In this document: positions 10,598-21,046 of the stretch, piece after piece
Numbering within the stretch: the first letter of the stretch is position 1
Layout of the letters: each line of letters starts with the position of its first letter
From: Asterias rubens
Lineage: Eukaryota > Echinodermata > Asteroidea > Forcipulatida > Asteriidae
NCBI RefSeq assembly: GCF_902459465.1
Contig: NC_047069.1
Location: 4,187,171 to 4,251,170 of the forward strand
DNA: 64,000 nucleotides
Reading direction: 5' to 3'
The notes under the pieces: generated by a model
Databases searched by the model: none
The model's input: only the letters and a program-made list of their open reading frames with translations
Told to the model about the DNA's origin: nothing
Made by a program: the position numbers and the translations under genes

Positions 10598-13013
10598 GGC
10601 TGTGTCCCTTCAAGAGCAAAGTTCAAATTGCTGTGTCCCTTCAAGAGCAAAGTTCAAATTGCTGTGTCCCTTCAAGAGCAAAGTTCAAATTGCTGTGTCC
10701 CTTCAAGAGCAAAGTTCAAATTGATGTGTCCCTTCAAGAGCAAAGTTCAAATTGCTGTGTCCCTTCAAGAGCAAAGTTCAAATTGCTGTGTCCCTTCAAG
10801 AGCAAAGTTCAAATTGCTGTGTCCCTTCCAAAGCAAAGTTCAAATTGATGTGTCCCTTCAAGAGCAAAGTTCAAATTGATGTGTCCCTTCAAGAGCAAAG
10901 TTCAAATTGCTGTGTCCCTTCAAGAGCAAAGTTCAAATTGATGTGTCCCTTCAAGAGCAAAGTTCAAATTGATGTGTCCCTTCAAGAGCAAAGTTCAAAT
11001 TGATGTGTCCCTTCAAGAGCAAAGTTCAAATTGATGTGTCCCTTCAAGAGCAAAGTTCAAATTGATGTGTCCCTTCAAGAGCAAAGTTCAAATTGATGTG
11101 TCCCTTCAAGAGCAAAGTTCAAATTGCTGTGTCCCTTCAAGAGCAAAGTTCAAATTGATGTGTCCCTTCAAGAGCAAAGTTCAAATTGATGTGTCCCTTC
11201 AAGAGCAAAGTTCAAATTGCTGTGTCCCTTCAAGAGCAAAGTTCAAATTGCTGTGTCCCTTCAAGAGCAAAGTTCAAATTGCTGTGTCCCTTCAAGAGCA
11301 AAGTTCAAATTGCTGTGTCCCTTCAAGAGCAAAGTTCAAATTGCTGTGTCCCTTCAAGAGCAAAGTTCAAATTGCTGTGTCCCTTCAAGAGCAAAGTTCA
11401 AATTGCTGTGTCCCTTCAAGAGCAAAGTTCAAATTGATGTGTCCCTACAAGAGCAAAGTTCAAATTGATGTGTCCCTTCAAGAGCAAAGTTCAAATTGCT
11501 GTGTCCCTTCAAGAGCAAAGTTCAAATTGATGTGTCCCTTCAAGAGCAAAGTTCAAATTGCTGTGTCCCTTCAAGAGCAAAGTTCAAATTGATGTGTCCC
11601 TTCAAGAGCAAAGTTCAAATTGCTGTGTCCCTTCAAGAGCAAAGTTCAAATTGATGTGTCCCTTCAAGAGCAAAGTTCAAATTGCTGTGTCCCTTCAAGA
11701 GCAAAGTTCAAATTGATGTGTCCCTTCAAGAGCAAAGTTCAAATTGATGTGTCCCTTCAAGAGCAAAGTTCAAATTGATGTGTCCCTTCAAGAGCAAAGT
11801 TCAAATTGCTGTGTCCCTTCAAGAGCAAAGTTCAAATTGCTGTGTCCCTTCAAGAGCAAAGTTCAAATTGATGTGTCCCTTCAAGAGCAAAGTTCAAATT
11901 GATGTGTCCCTTCAAGAGCAAAGTTCAAATTGATGTGTCCCTTCAAGAGCAAAGTTCAAATTGCTGTGTCCCTTCAAGAGCAAAGTTCAAATTGATGTGT
12001 CCCTTCAAGAGCAAAGTTCAAATTGATGTGTCCCTTCAAGAGCAAAGTTCAAATTGCTGTGTCCCTTCAAGAGCAAAGTTCAAATTGATGTGTCCCTTCA
12101 AGAGCAAAGTTCAAATTGATGTGTCCCTTCAAGAGCAAAGTTCAAATTGCTGTGTCCCTTCAAGAGCAAAGTTCAAATTGCTGTGTCCCTTCAAGAGCAA
12201 AGTTCAAATTGCTGTGTCCCTTCAAGAGCAAAGTTCAAATTGATGTGTCCCTTCAAGAGCAAAGTTCAAATTGATGTGTCCCTTCAAGAGCAAAGTTCAA
12301 ATGGCTGTGTCCCTTCAAGAGCAAAGTTCAAATTGCTGTGTCCCTTCAAGAGCAAAGTTCAAATTGATGTGTCCCTTCAAGAGCAAAGTTCAAATTGCTG
12401 TGTCCCTTCAAGAGCAAAGTTAAAATTGATGTGTCCCTTCAAGAGCAAAGTTCAAATTGCTGTGTCCCTTCAAGAGCAAAGTTCAAATTGATGTGTCCCT
12501 TCAAGAGCAAAGTTCAAATTGCTGTGTCCCTTCAAGAGCAAAGTTCAAATTGCTTTGTCCCTTCAAGAGCAAAGTCCAAATTGCTGTGTCCCTTCAAGAG
12601 CAAAGTTCAAATTGCTGTGTCCCTTCAAGAGCAAAGTTCAAATTGCTGTGTCCCTTCAAGAGCAAAGTTCAAATTGCTGTGTCCCTTCAAGAGCAAAGTT
12701 CAAATTGCTGTGTCCCTTCAAGAGCAAAGTTCAAATTGATGTGTCCCTTCAAGAGCAAATTTCAAATTGCTGTGTCCCTTCAAGAGCAAAGTTCAAATTC
12801 CTGTGCCCCTTCAAGAGCAAAGTTCAAATTGATGTGTCCCTTCAAGAGCAAAGTTCAAATTGATGTGCCCCTTCAAGAGCAAAGTTCAAATTGATGTGTC
12901 CCTTTAAGAGCAAAGTTCAAATTGATGTGTCCCTTCAAGAGCAAAGTTCAAATTGATGTGCCCCTTCAAGAGCAAAGTTCAAATTGATGTGTCCCTTCAA
13001 GAGCAAAGTTCAA
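10598..13013 (+). repeat. 31-bp minisatellite, ~78 copies, in MFSD6-like intron 1
   Basis: The unit is built on GTGTCCCTTCAAGAGCAAAG followed by TTCAAATTG and one variable base. Nearly all units are identical except that base, which is C or A (TTGCTGTG versus TTGATGTG). Like-type units cluster: seven C-type in a row near 11217-11403 and six A-type near 10937-11091. The unit length is 1 mod 3 and no frame meets a stop, which creates long spurious ORFs. The array stops 228 bp before the exon-2 acceptor. Confidence 0.97.
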
Positions 13014-13241
13014 GGCCTGTCATTGCCTACATGAACGTACATGTAGGTGCCCTAAAAACGCTCTCCAATCCAGTCAAAATTTACATTTTCCTCATATATA
13101 GGGTATTCTTAACCAAGGAGAAGATGCCTTGGTGGCCTTGCCCTTTCAAAAACGAATCATACATGCCTGCTAACATCAGTCTCGCTTTAATTATGAATTA
13201 TTTCAGTATGTTTAAAACGTTATTAAATTTGTTATCTACAG

Positions 13242-14759
13242 GAATGTCATGCATTTTGCCGTTCTTGCCGGTCTACATGCACCAACTTGGCCTTTCCGTG
13301 GTTGAAACTGGCCTCATCCGAAGCCTTGAGCCACTTATCAGCTTCTTGGCTAGCCCGGTCTGGGGCAGTGTGGCCGACAAATTCAGCAAGCATAAACTCA
13401 TATTGGTAGTATCACTTATAGGCAGTGAACTGCTCACATTCGCCATCTTTTTTGTTCCATCAACTGATACATCTTTTGTACACCATAATGAGAAGTCAAC
13501 CAATGAGAGTTGGACTTGGAGTTTAAACTGCAGCTTGCCTGATTGGACTACGAGCTCATTTTGCTGTGATTCTGACCAATCAGAATGCTCCAGATCGGAG
13601 ATTTGTGGGGACTTTTGTAACGCAACACGGATAATGAGTAGTGCTACAGAGTTACCGTCATATTCCAAGCCTGATTCTTATTTGTATTGTTCATTTTGTA
13701 TGCCATCAAAAGTACTTGTCAAAACAGCTCCAACACTAAATGCCACCCTACAACACACCGATAAATTGTCTCCTTTACTCAGGGTCAACTGCCTTCAGGA
13801 TGATGCGTTACAGAAAACACCCAAAGCAAATTTTTCATGTTTTCAAGAAAAGGCAGAGGATCCTATGTGTGTTTCTTCATTGAATCAGACAGTGCTTGGG
13901 TACCTCAATGGATGTAATGAATGGACACAGTGTACATGTGCAAATGTAACAACAGAATCCGACTCCGAACTGCCGTCTGATGATGGTCACGTTAGCAACT
14001 CAACAGTCTTCATCTTATTCATCATTTTGGTTCTCTCAAGTAAAGTCTTTCTGTGTAATGTGTTTCCTCTATTGGATTCATCCCTCATGTTAACATTAAG
14101 AGATCGACCCCAGGACTACGGCAAGCAGCGTTTATGGGGAGCTATTGGTTGGGGCTCCTTTGCTCTTGTAAGCGGTTTTACTATCGACGCAATCAGTGTT
14201 AACTCTACCAAGGCCAACTACAACCCTGCGTTTTATCTTTTCCTTGGGCTAACCACCGTCAGTGTGGTATCAGCTGCTTTCATGCCCAATCCGCCGCACA
14301 AAGCCAACAAAAAAATGCTCAAAAATTTCTGTGGATTACTGATGCAGTCGAACATCATCACTTTTATCTTTGTGGTGTTTGTCGCCGGGATGTCCTTTGG
14401 AATCAACGGGACGTATCTTTTTCTTTTCCTCGAAGAATTAAATAGCCCCCATAGTCTCATGGGGATGACGTTAACAGTCAGCAGCGTTTCAGAAGTTTTC
14501 TTTCTGTTTTATGCTGGACCTATCATCAAGAAAATAACCTGTATAGGTGTTGCGTATTTGACATTACTTTGCTACGCGGTGCGATTTCTTGGATATTCAC
14601 TTATCAGTAATCCCTGGTTAGTGCTTCCGTTTGAACTGCTACATGGCTTCACTTACGGGGTTTTCTGGGCTGCTTGTACAACTTTTGCCAGTGCTAATGC
14701 TCCATCAGGAATGACTACAACTTTGCAAGCCGTCATTTCAGCCTTCCATGTTGGAGTCG
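13242..14759 (+). CDS. MFSD6-like transporter, main exon (exon 2)
   Basis: Encodes residues 24-529 of a 717-residue predicted multipass membrane protein of the MFS_1-like / MFSD6 group. After LPFLPVYMHQLGL comes the family signature SLEPLISFLASPVWGSVADK, the MFS loop 2-3 motif, then helix 3. A ~200-residue cysteine- and Asn-glycosylation-rich extracellular loop follows (NES, NCS, NAT and similar sites), then the remaining helices. Other family motifs are RPQDYGKQRLWGAIGWGSFA after the loop and FELLHGFTYGVFWAACTTFA near the end. Acceptor TTATCTACAG and donor GGTAAGTC bound the exon, and both neighbouring junctions keep frame. An open frame continues upstream into the minisatellite, but that part is intronic by homology. 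MFSD6-type proteins are atypical solute carriers of unsettled substrate, so no substrate is assigned. The invertebrate copy could equally be called MFSD6-like. Confidence 0.93.
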
Positions 14760-15731
14760 GTAAGTCAATTTTTCCTGATTTTTTTTTTTAATAGACTCTA
14801 ATCTTTAAAAGTCCCTAGGTTCATGTTTAAACAGTATTTATTTGGTTAATATAATAAAATGTCTAAGATTCTAAGGGCCTTGTCACACGAGGCAACTTTT
14901 ACAGGCAACTTGGAGGCAACCAACTGCAGTGCATGCTACAGGACCACTTCGGTAGCACAGGAGTAATTTTTCAAAGGTAACAGTATTATTTCAAGGTAAC
15001 GTCACCATTTTGGGCTTATTGTATGCTCACGTATGGCCTATCTATGTGCATACATACGTACATGACGTGAAAATTTGGTAACTTCACGTATGGTCAAAAC
15101 TTGAGATTTTAACGACACATTTTTCTGACGTTGGCGTTCACATTGCTTGTGGAACGTGCAGCTAAACCTCCCTTATATGTGAACTTCCAAGTGTGAATGG
15201 ATTCTCTTCTGCCTGGAATTGGTTGCCCGTAAATTGCCTCCTGTGACCTGGGCCTAACAATCAAGTGAGGAGACAGCTTTCACATTCAGTAGTGTATTGT
15301 GTGGCTTATAATTTTATGTTTTTACAAAACCGGGCTCTGTTACATGTAGCTTCATTTATCAAGCTTAGAAGCAGTCCATCAAGTTCAAATTTCTACTCAG
15401 TGTTTTGAACAATGTTGCAAAACGTTTGTTTTTGTGATTTTGGGTTACCATATGTACATGTATTTTTTTATATCATTGCTATAAGAAATATTTGTTGGTA
15501 TCGTCTACCAGGAGTGTGGGAGTAGAACCCTTATATAGAGCCTTCCTACTTTCTGTGCCCTGAAGGAACTTTTAAAAACCGGTTTTCATATTTGAATCCT
15601 TTAAATCGCTTGAAATTAGCCTTTCCCATGTGGTTTTCAAAGTCATGATTTTGTCATATTTGCCTGAAGAAATCACTTTGAACAGATCTTCTCCAAACCG
15701 ATTTTGATGGTTTGTTGGTTTAACTTCACAG
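14760..15731 (+). other. MFSD6-like intron 2
   Basis: 972-bp intron (GTAAGT...TTCACAG). Bases ~15495-15560 echo exon-3 coding sequence (TATCGTCTACCAGGAGTGTG, GGGAGTAGAACCC, CCTTCCTA), a partial decayed duplicate of the exon lying ~250 bp upstream of it. No other feature seen. Confidence 0.8.
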
Positions 15732-15932
15732 GGAAAGGAGTTGGGACAGTTCTTGGTGGAATCGTCTACCAGGAGTGGGGGAGTAGAACCCTATTCAGAG
15801 CCTTCCTATTTCTGTGCCTTGGGACCATTGTGGTTTATTTCCTTCTACGTCGTTTCTTAGTGGATGGAGTGGAAGGGCCGATGGCCGTGTACAGGAAGTT
15901 CTCGCTGGTCAAGGGAGAACCAACAACTACAG
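15732..15932 (+). CDS. MFSD6-like transporter, exon 3
   Basis: Encodes residues ~530-596: HVGVG-KGVGTVLGGIVYQE at the junction, then GSRTLFRAFLFLCLGTIVVY and FLLRRFLVDG. This is the penultimate and last transmembrane region and the start of the cytosolic tail. GKGxGxxxGGxVYQ is conserved in MFSD6-type transporters. Acceptor TTCACAG and donor GGTAGGT fit consensus. The exon ends after one base of an Asp codon completed by exon 4, 19.2 kb downstream. Confidence 0.9.
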
Positions 15933-15954
15933 GTAGGTAGGAATTACTCAACAG

Positions 15955-16292
15955 TAAATAATAATAATAACATTCTTATGTAGCGTATTGTACAATAACC
16001 ATCTCAATGCGCTAAGTGCCCCGTTCATTGGGCCAATGACATTCCTGTAATCTTTCTCAGCTCCCTGGGGAGTATACAACCTGGGCAACCAATCTAAAGG
16101 CTTTTTAATACACAATATCAACCTCTACCCTCGCAGGTACCTATTTATACCCCTGGGTGAAGAGAAGCAATTAGAGTAAAGTATCTTGCTCAAGGACACA
16201 AGTGGCATGAGCAGGTCCCGAACCCACTGGTGACTAAAGCACCAGAACTTGAATTTGATGCTCATTATAGCCACTCTACCATCACACCCTAC
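15955..16292 (-). mobile_element. tRNA-Leu/Ser-like SINE (family L)
   Basis: The minus-strand head near 16290 is decayed (box B region GGGTTCGGGACC). The body has CAAGATACTTTACTC and CAGGTTGTATACTCCCCAGG, and the tail ends in an ATT-rich repeat at 15955. Confidence 0.75.
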
Positions 16293-16298
16293 AAACAG

Positions 16299-16553
16299 GG
16301 CCTAATTTCATGGTTCTGCTTACAGACCATTTCTGTGCTAATGATCACTATTCTCCGCTTACTGTGCAAGCGCCAAATTTCTGCGCTAGCTGTGTAAGCA
16401 AAGAATGCCTAGTATCATGGAGTACGCCAAAGCACAAGCAGAAACTCCCTGCTAATCCATGAAATATGCTTGACGTGAATGCCTTGAACTCCGGCCTGCT
16501 TCTGTAAGCTTTGATTCTTTGCTTACAGTAAACATAGCCATGAAATTGGGCTG
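16299..16553. mobile_element. Foldback element with GGGCCxAATTTCATGG ends
   Basis: Ends GGGCCTAATTTCATGG and CCATGAAATTGGGCTG are inverted. The body is rich in GCTTAC/GTAAGC. The family recurs at 35.6, 45.9, 60.0 and 62.0 kb. Confidence 0.7.
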
Positions 16554-17164
16554 AGATAACTTCATTAGAAGCAGTTTCATGTAAAAATTCCTACTTCAAT
16601 GTTCTGACATCAGAATGTTTTTAATTTTTTTTGGTGATCCTTGGTTGCCATCATTGCTACGTATGAGAAATATTTTAAAATCTGTTTTGATCTTTGAATC
16701 CTATACATTGTTGTAATTGCCTTTCCCATGAAATATGCTAATTACAATCACGCATACATGCAGACACTATTGGGTGGTACAATACGTACACTAGGCAGAT
16801 GCACATGCACATGCGTCACGCCACCATCAGTTCCATAAAAATATGCTCAAGCTTAATGTTGACTCATTTTGCCAACCAGTAGTGTTAGTGCACGTGCACG
16901 ATGTGCAAACCACCAGGAAATGTCTACTACAAAATTGTTTAAAATACACTTGTCATTGAAAAAGATCGCTGATTTAGAAAGAGAAGGGGCCATGCATTAG
17001 AGAGACTGTGTCTACTTGTAATAATTCAAGCTTTGTACAGAAATCATAGAGACCTAAATGTAGTGGTGTAACTGTAGCTGCAACGGGCAGTGCCAGAACT
17101 AAAAATGTTCACCCAGCACTCTGAGCAGAATACACCTGTTCTGCCCAGCACAGATTTCCCCCAG

Positions 17165-17585
17165 ATTGCACTTCAGCAATGATAATAAAAATATCAAAGT
17201 CTTAAAGAGCGCACGTATCTACCAAACGAGGTACTCAAGGCACTTAGTATATAGAAAGATGAGTTCTTGAAGTTGAGACCCAATTATGTAGCACCTTACA
17301 TGTATAATGGTTTACAAGGTGCTACGGCGCATTCAGCAGCCACAGCCAGGAACACCGGGGCGAACCCCCTTCTCTTTTCAATAAGTGCACTGGTTTTTTT
17401 TACATACGTTACACAAACACATGGGACCAACAGCTTTACGTCCCATCCGAAGGACGAAGCAATGGTTAAGTGTCTTGCTTAAGGACACTAGTGTCACGAC
17501 TGGGGATTCCAACCCACACTCTGCTGATCAGAAACACCAGAGTTTCAATTCGGTGCTTTTAACCGCTCGGCCATGACACTTCCAC
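17165..17585 (-). mobile_element. tRNA-Leu/Ser-like SINE (family L), intact relative
   Basis: Minus-strand box A TGGCCGAGCGGTTAAAAGC (~17570) and box B near GGGTTGGAATCC (~17510), with CTTAAGCAAGACAC and the AAGTGCACT body, ending near AATAATAAAAATATC. Contains the unoccupied TTAA (~17478) matching the occupied copy at 9.98 kb. Confidence 0.85.
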
Positions 17586-17924
17586 TTGATGACCCTATAT
17601 CTGAATGTGAATAGTTTTGTTGAACTGCTCGCCCTTGGTAGACTTAATTTGATTTAGAGCCCACTTTAAAATTGTTGTAGCTATAACAACACTGCCTACA
17701 CGTATATAGTGTGTACTAGAGTTGAATGGCCCAAGAAGATGATACAAGGAAGGTGAATCCTATTATCACCTGTGGATTACAGACCACTGATTGCTTGAGT
17801 GATGCTGATCCATTATCTACCATGGTCAGTCCAAGGCAACTGCTCTAATCATCCCGGAACAATTTCATGGCTCTGCTTACCGTAAGCAAAGAATTGACGC
17901 TACTCTGGAAGCAGGGTATATATG

Positions 17925-18062
17925 AATTGCAATACGCGTCATCGACCACCATATCTTTGATGTATTAACAAGGGCAAAGTGCACGCGTGTACGCGCTGCA
18001 TGTGCATTTGTCCCATGTTAATACATCAAAGATGGCGGTTGATGATGCGTATTGCAATCCAT
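17925..18062. repeat. Foldback hairpin element
   Basis: The left arm ATTGCAATACGCGTCATCGA...GATGTATTAACA pairs with the right arm TGTTAATACATCAAAGATGG...GCGTATTGCAAT. The spacer holds ACGCGTGTACGCG. Non-coding. Confidence 0.85.
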
Positions 18063-18315
18063 CTATTCCACCTTTATGTCGAGCGTATTTCAAATACATG
18101 TCATTTATCCTCTCTCCTTAAGCGTATTCAACATGTTTGTTGAATTGTTGTAAAGCATCATCATCATCCATTATGCAGATTTCTGCACTTCATGTGGTAC
18201 ATTACTAGATACAGAGAATCTAGTAACAAAGCCTTAAGTGAAGTGACAGCACTGATGGAAGTGACTACGCACTAGTGGCTGTCTGAATGTGGAGTTTTCA
18301 TCAGCTCAATATGGT

Positions 18316-18500
18316 TTAAAGGGTTTGGGTAGTTTTTGTAGGACTCAAAACACAAATGTCCACTGATAAACATTAAAAATCCACAGTTTATGATGGTAGA
18401 AAGCTTCCCTTAAAATAATACTTGCTGAGGTGCTGCAGTTTGGGAGAAATGAGTAACAATTTCACAAAACTAATTTTAGCATATGTACATGTACAGCAGA
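18316..18500 (+). mobile_element. Family-3 MITE, 5' part
   Basis: TTAAAGGGTTTGGGTAG start, followed by AGAAAGCTTCCCTTAAAATA and CTTGCTGAGGTGC. Truncated at the next copy. Confidence 0.7.
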
Positions 18501-18501
18501 T

Positions 18502-18864
18502 TTAAAGGATTTGGTACTTTTTCAAAATGTCCACAGATTTACATTCAACTTACAGGGTTTGAAGATAATGATAGTGGAAAGCTTCCCTTCAAATATTACC
18601 TACTGAGGTGCCGTAGTTTTTGAGAAATGAGTAAAACAATGCCATGAAAATAAGTTTTTACATGCTCATAATTTTCGTCTCATGAGACGGAAATTATTTT
18701 CATGACATTGTTTTACTCATTTCCCCAAAACTACAGCACCTCAGCACTTAATATTTTCAGGGAAGCTTTCTACTATCATTATCTTTAAACTGTGTATAGT
18801 AAGTTTGGTGTAATTCTGTGGACATTGTGTTTTTTGTCCTACAAAAAGTACATAGACCCTTTAA
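18502..18864. mobile_element. Family-3 MITE arranged as an inverted duplicate
   Basis: 18502-18665 reads as the family-3 left half and 18680-18864 as its reverse complement, meeting at TTCGTCTCATGAGACGGAAA. The result is a large palindrome with both outer ends at TTAAAGG/CCTTTAA. Confidence 0.8.
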
Positions 18865-19232
18865 AGCCATTGGACCCTTTCAGGAAACAGTATTTTCCAA
18901 GCCCCACACTTCGTGTATCACAACTTATATATAAAATAACAATCCTGTGGAAATTTAGGCTCAATCGGACATCGGAGTCGGGAGAAAATAACGGGAAAAC
19001 CCACTCCTGTTTTCGCGCGTTTCGCCGTGTCATGACATATATTTATAACAAATCTGTAATTCTCGTTAACGAGAATTTATATTGTTTTACCGTTTTCTCA
19101 AAAAGTAAAGCATTTCATGGACTAATATTTCAAGAGAAGTCTTTCATCATTATCTTCTGTAAACCCTGTAAATTATTTGTAAATCTGTGAACTTTTTTTT
19201 TTTCCTGTACCGAAAGGGTCCAATGGCTTTAA
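18861..19232 (+). mobile_element. Family-2 MITE (TTAA-flanked)
   Basis: Runs from TTAAAGCCATTGGACCCTTT to AAAGGGTCCAATGGCTTTAA. Internal landmarks are GGAGTCGGGAGAAAATAACG, CGCGTTTCGCCGTGTCATGA and TTCTGTAAACCCTGTAA. Other copies are at 20.0, 54.3 and 60.5 kb. Confidence 0.85.
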
Positions 19233-19239
19233 CCGACTC

Positions 19240-19403
19240 TCCTAAAAACATAGCTCTATGATTTTCTCAAAAATTTTACGACAAATGAAGCTGTACTTTC
19301 TACAGGTAAATTATATTACATACATGTACATCTTTATTCACAGTGAGTAGGGATTCATGTCATGGCCAAAAAACTTGATATAATCGATATGAAAACCCTT
19401 TTA
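19240..19403 (+). mobile_element. Family-3 MITE, right half
   Basis: CGACTCTCCTAAAAACATAG through GTGAGTAGGGATTCATGTCA to GAAAACCCTTTTAA. It probably represents the rest of a copy interrupted by the family-2 insertion at 18861-19232. Confidence 0.65.
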
Positions 19404-19955
19404 AGATATTGGGAAGTGTGAACTGCACCCATGAGTGCATGACTGCTCTGTAGAGAGTAGAGTAACCAGGGAGATTTAAGAGCAGAATGCTTAGTTTGTG
19501 ATTACAAATATCTGTTGCTGTAAACACTGACTGCCATTTTGGGGTATAATTTAACATTTGTTTTTTTTAATTTTTTTTTTGGGGGGGGGATTTGAATATT
19601 ATTATCAACGCTCTTATTAAAGCAAAACCAGAAGAGAGAAGAAAATGAAGAAATTTCAGTTTTAGATTTGGGAGGAAATCCCCCAGAGAATTACTCAGAA
19701 GGAAAAACCCACGCAGTCAGGTAGGGACGGGAAACCCAATCCACATAGTGCCCCCTGGTTTTATTGGAACTGGGGTCCCAGAGGTGGAAGGCGAGGAAAG
19801 ACACCACTACGCCAACCCAACTTCCCTGATATCATGCAGACCAACCAAACGCATTGACATAATGCAGCATTACCCAACATTTGAAAGGTTTAATTTTTAA
19901 ATGCAACACTAACACAATCTGCAGATATTTACAGAAAATCATTTAAGTGTAATGT

Positions 19956-20325
19956 TTAAAGCCATTAGACGCTTTCGGTAAACAGTATTGCCCAAGGCCC
20001 ACACTTCGTATCACAACTTATACAAAATAACAAACCTGTGAAAATTTAGGCTCAATTGGTCGTCGGAGTCGGGAGAAAATATTGGGAAAACCCACCCTTG
20101 TTTCCTCGCGTTTCGCCATGTCATGACATGTGTTTAAAATATATATCCGTAATTCTTGAAATAGTAGAATTGATATTGTTTTAATGTTTTCTAAAAAAGT
20201 AAAACATTTCATGGAATAATATTTCAAGAGAAGTCTTTTACCATTACCTTCTGTAAACCCTGTAAGTTATTTGTAAATCTTTGAATTAAAAAAAAAATTA
20301 TGTTCCGAAAGTGTCCAATGGCTTT
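19956..20325 (+). mobile_element. Family-2 MITE
   Basis: TTAAAGCCATTAGACGCTTTC at the left end and GAAAGTGTCCAATGGCTTTG at the right, with the same internal landmarks as the 18.9-kb copy. Confidence 0.8.
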
Positions 20326-20432
20326 GAGTGAAAGTACATATTCAAAGGAAAATAAAATGAATAACAGGTTACTAAAATGACAATAAACATTATTGATTGT
20401 TAAAAAATGTCTATGATCTGTTTAATGAAGAT

Positions 20433-20842
20433 TTAAAAGGTTTTGATACCTTTCGTAGACCAAAATATTTGGCCACTCACTGTAGAAGTTTCAGCTTCAT
20501 TAGTCGTCAAGTTTTTGAGGAAAAAGTGTGAAAATCACAGAGCAATGTTTTCAGGAGAGTTGCATAAATCCGTTGTACATGTACGTGCTAAAATAATTTT
20601 CATCTCACTGAGACGAAATTGTTTTACTCATTGCTCAAAAACTACATCACCTCAGCAAGAAATATTTTAAGGGAAGCTTTCTAATAGATGTTAAATTTGC
20701 TTCGGGGATAAAGAATATTAATTTTTGGTTTTACCCATATACACCGACGTGTAAGCTTTCTACCAGAAGTATCTTTAAATCGTTTAAGTTTAATAACAAT
20801 CTGTGGATGTTTTGCATTGTTTAAAAGTACCCAAACCCTTTA
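20433..20842 (-). mobile_element. Family-3 MITE interrupted by a SINE tail
   Basis: Reverse-oriented family-3 copy (AAAGGTTTTGATACC ... TACCCAAACCCTTTAA). At ~20685-20760 a SINE fragment (GATAAAGAATATTAATTTTT...CCCATATACACCG) is inserted, flanked by AAGCTTTCTA on both sides as a probable target duplication. Confidence 0.7.
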
Positions 20843-21046
20843 ATTAAATCTGAACATCTTTCAAATTTGGGTGTGGGTGTGAAATTGACATTCTGACATT
20901 CTCTGAAATAAATGACCAGTGATCTGCCTGTGAATTCCAGTGCTACCTTCACAAACAAGTACTTTATGGGACAGTTAAGATAATGTTCAATCACCATTTC
21001 TCGGCATTGCTGATGAAAGTCAGTAACTTTTCTCGGCATTGCTGAT

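Larger units (their letters stand above)
7912..13241 (+). other. MFSD6-like intron 1
   Basis: 5.3-kb intron between donor GTTAGT (7912) and acceptor ...TATCTACAG (ends 13241). It holds a SINE with a duplicated copy of the exon-1 end, a family-3 MITE, a SINE interrupted by a MITE and the 31-bp minisatellite. No other gene seen. Confidence 0.75.

Noticed and set aside
10576-12953. Multiple long ORFs encoding CPFKSKVQIAVSLQEQ-type repeats
   Set aside because: Pure translation of the 31-bp minisatellite in all three frames; no start context, splice sites or non-repeat coding sequence.
12953-13241. Upstream extension of the MFSD6-like ORF into the minisatellite
   Set aside because: A consensus acceptor ends at 13241, and the exon at 7842-7911 supplies the conserved N-terminus in phase. 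The extension is intronic repeat.
13273-13668. 131-codon minus-strand ORF
   Set aside because: Antisense shadow of the MFSD6-like main exon; no features of its own.
18792-19190. 132-codon plus-strand ORF
   Set aside because: Runs through the junction of two MITEs; no homology, repeat-derived.
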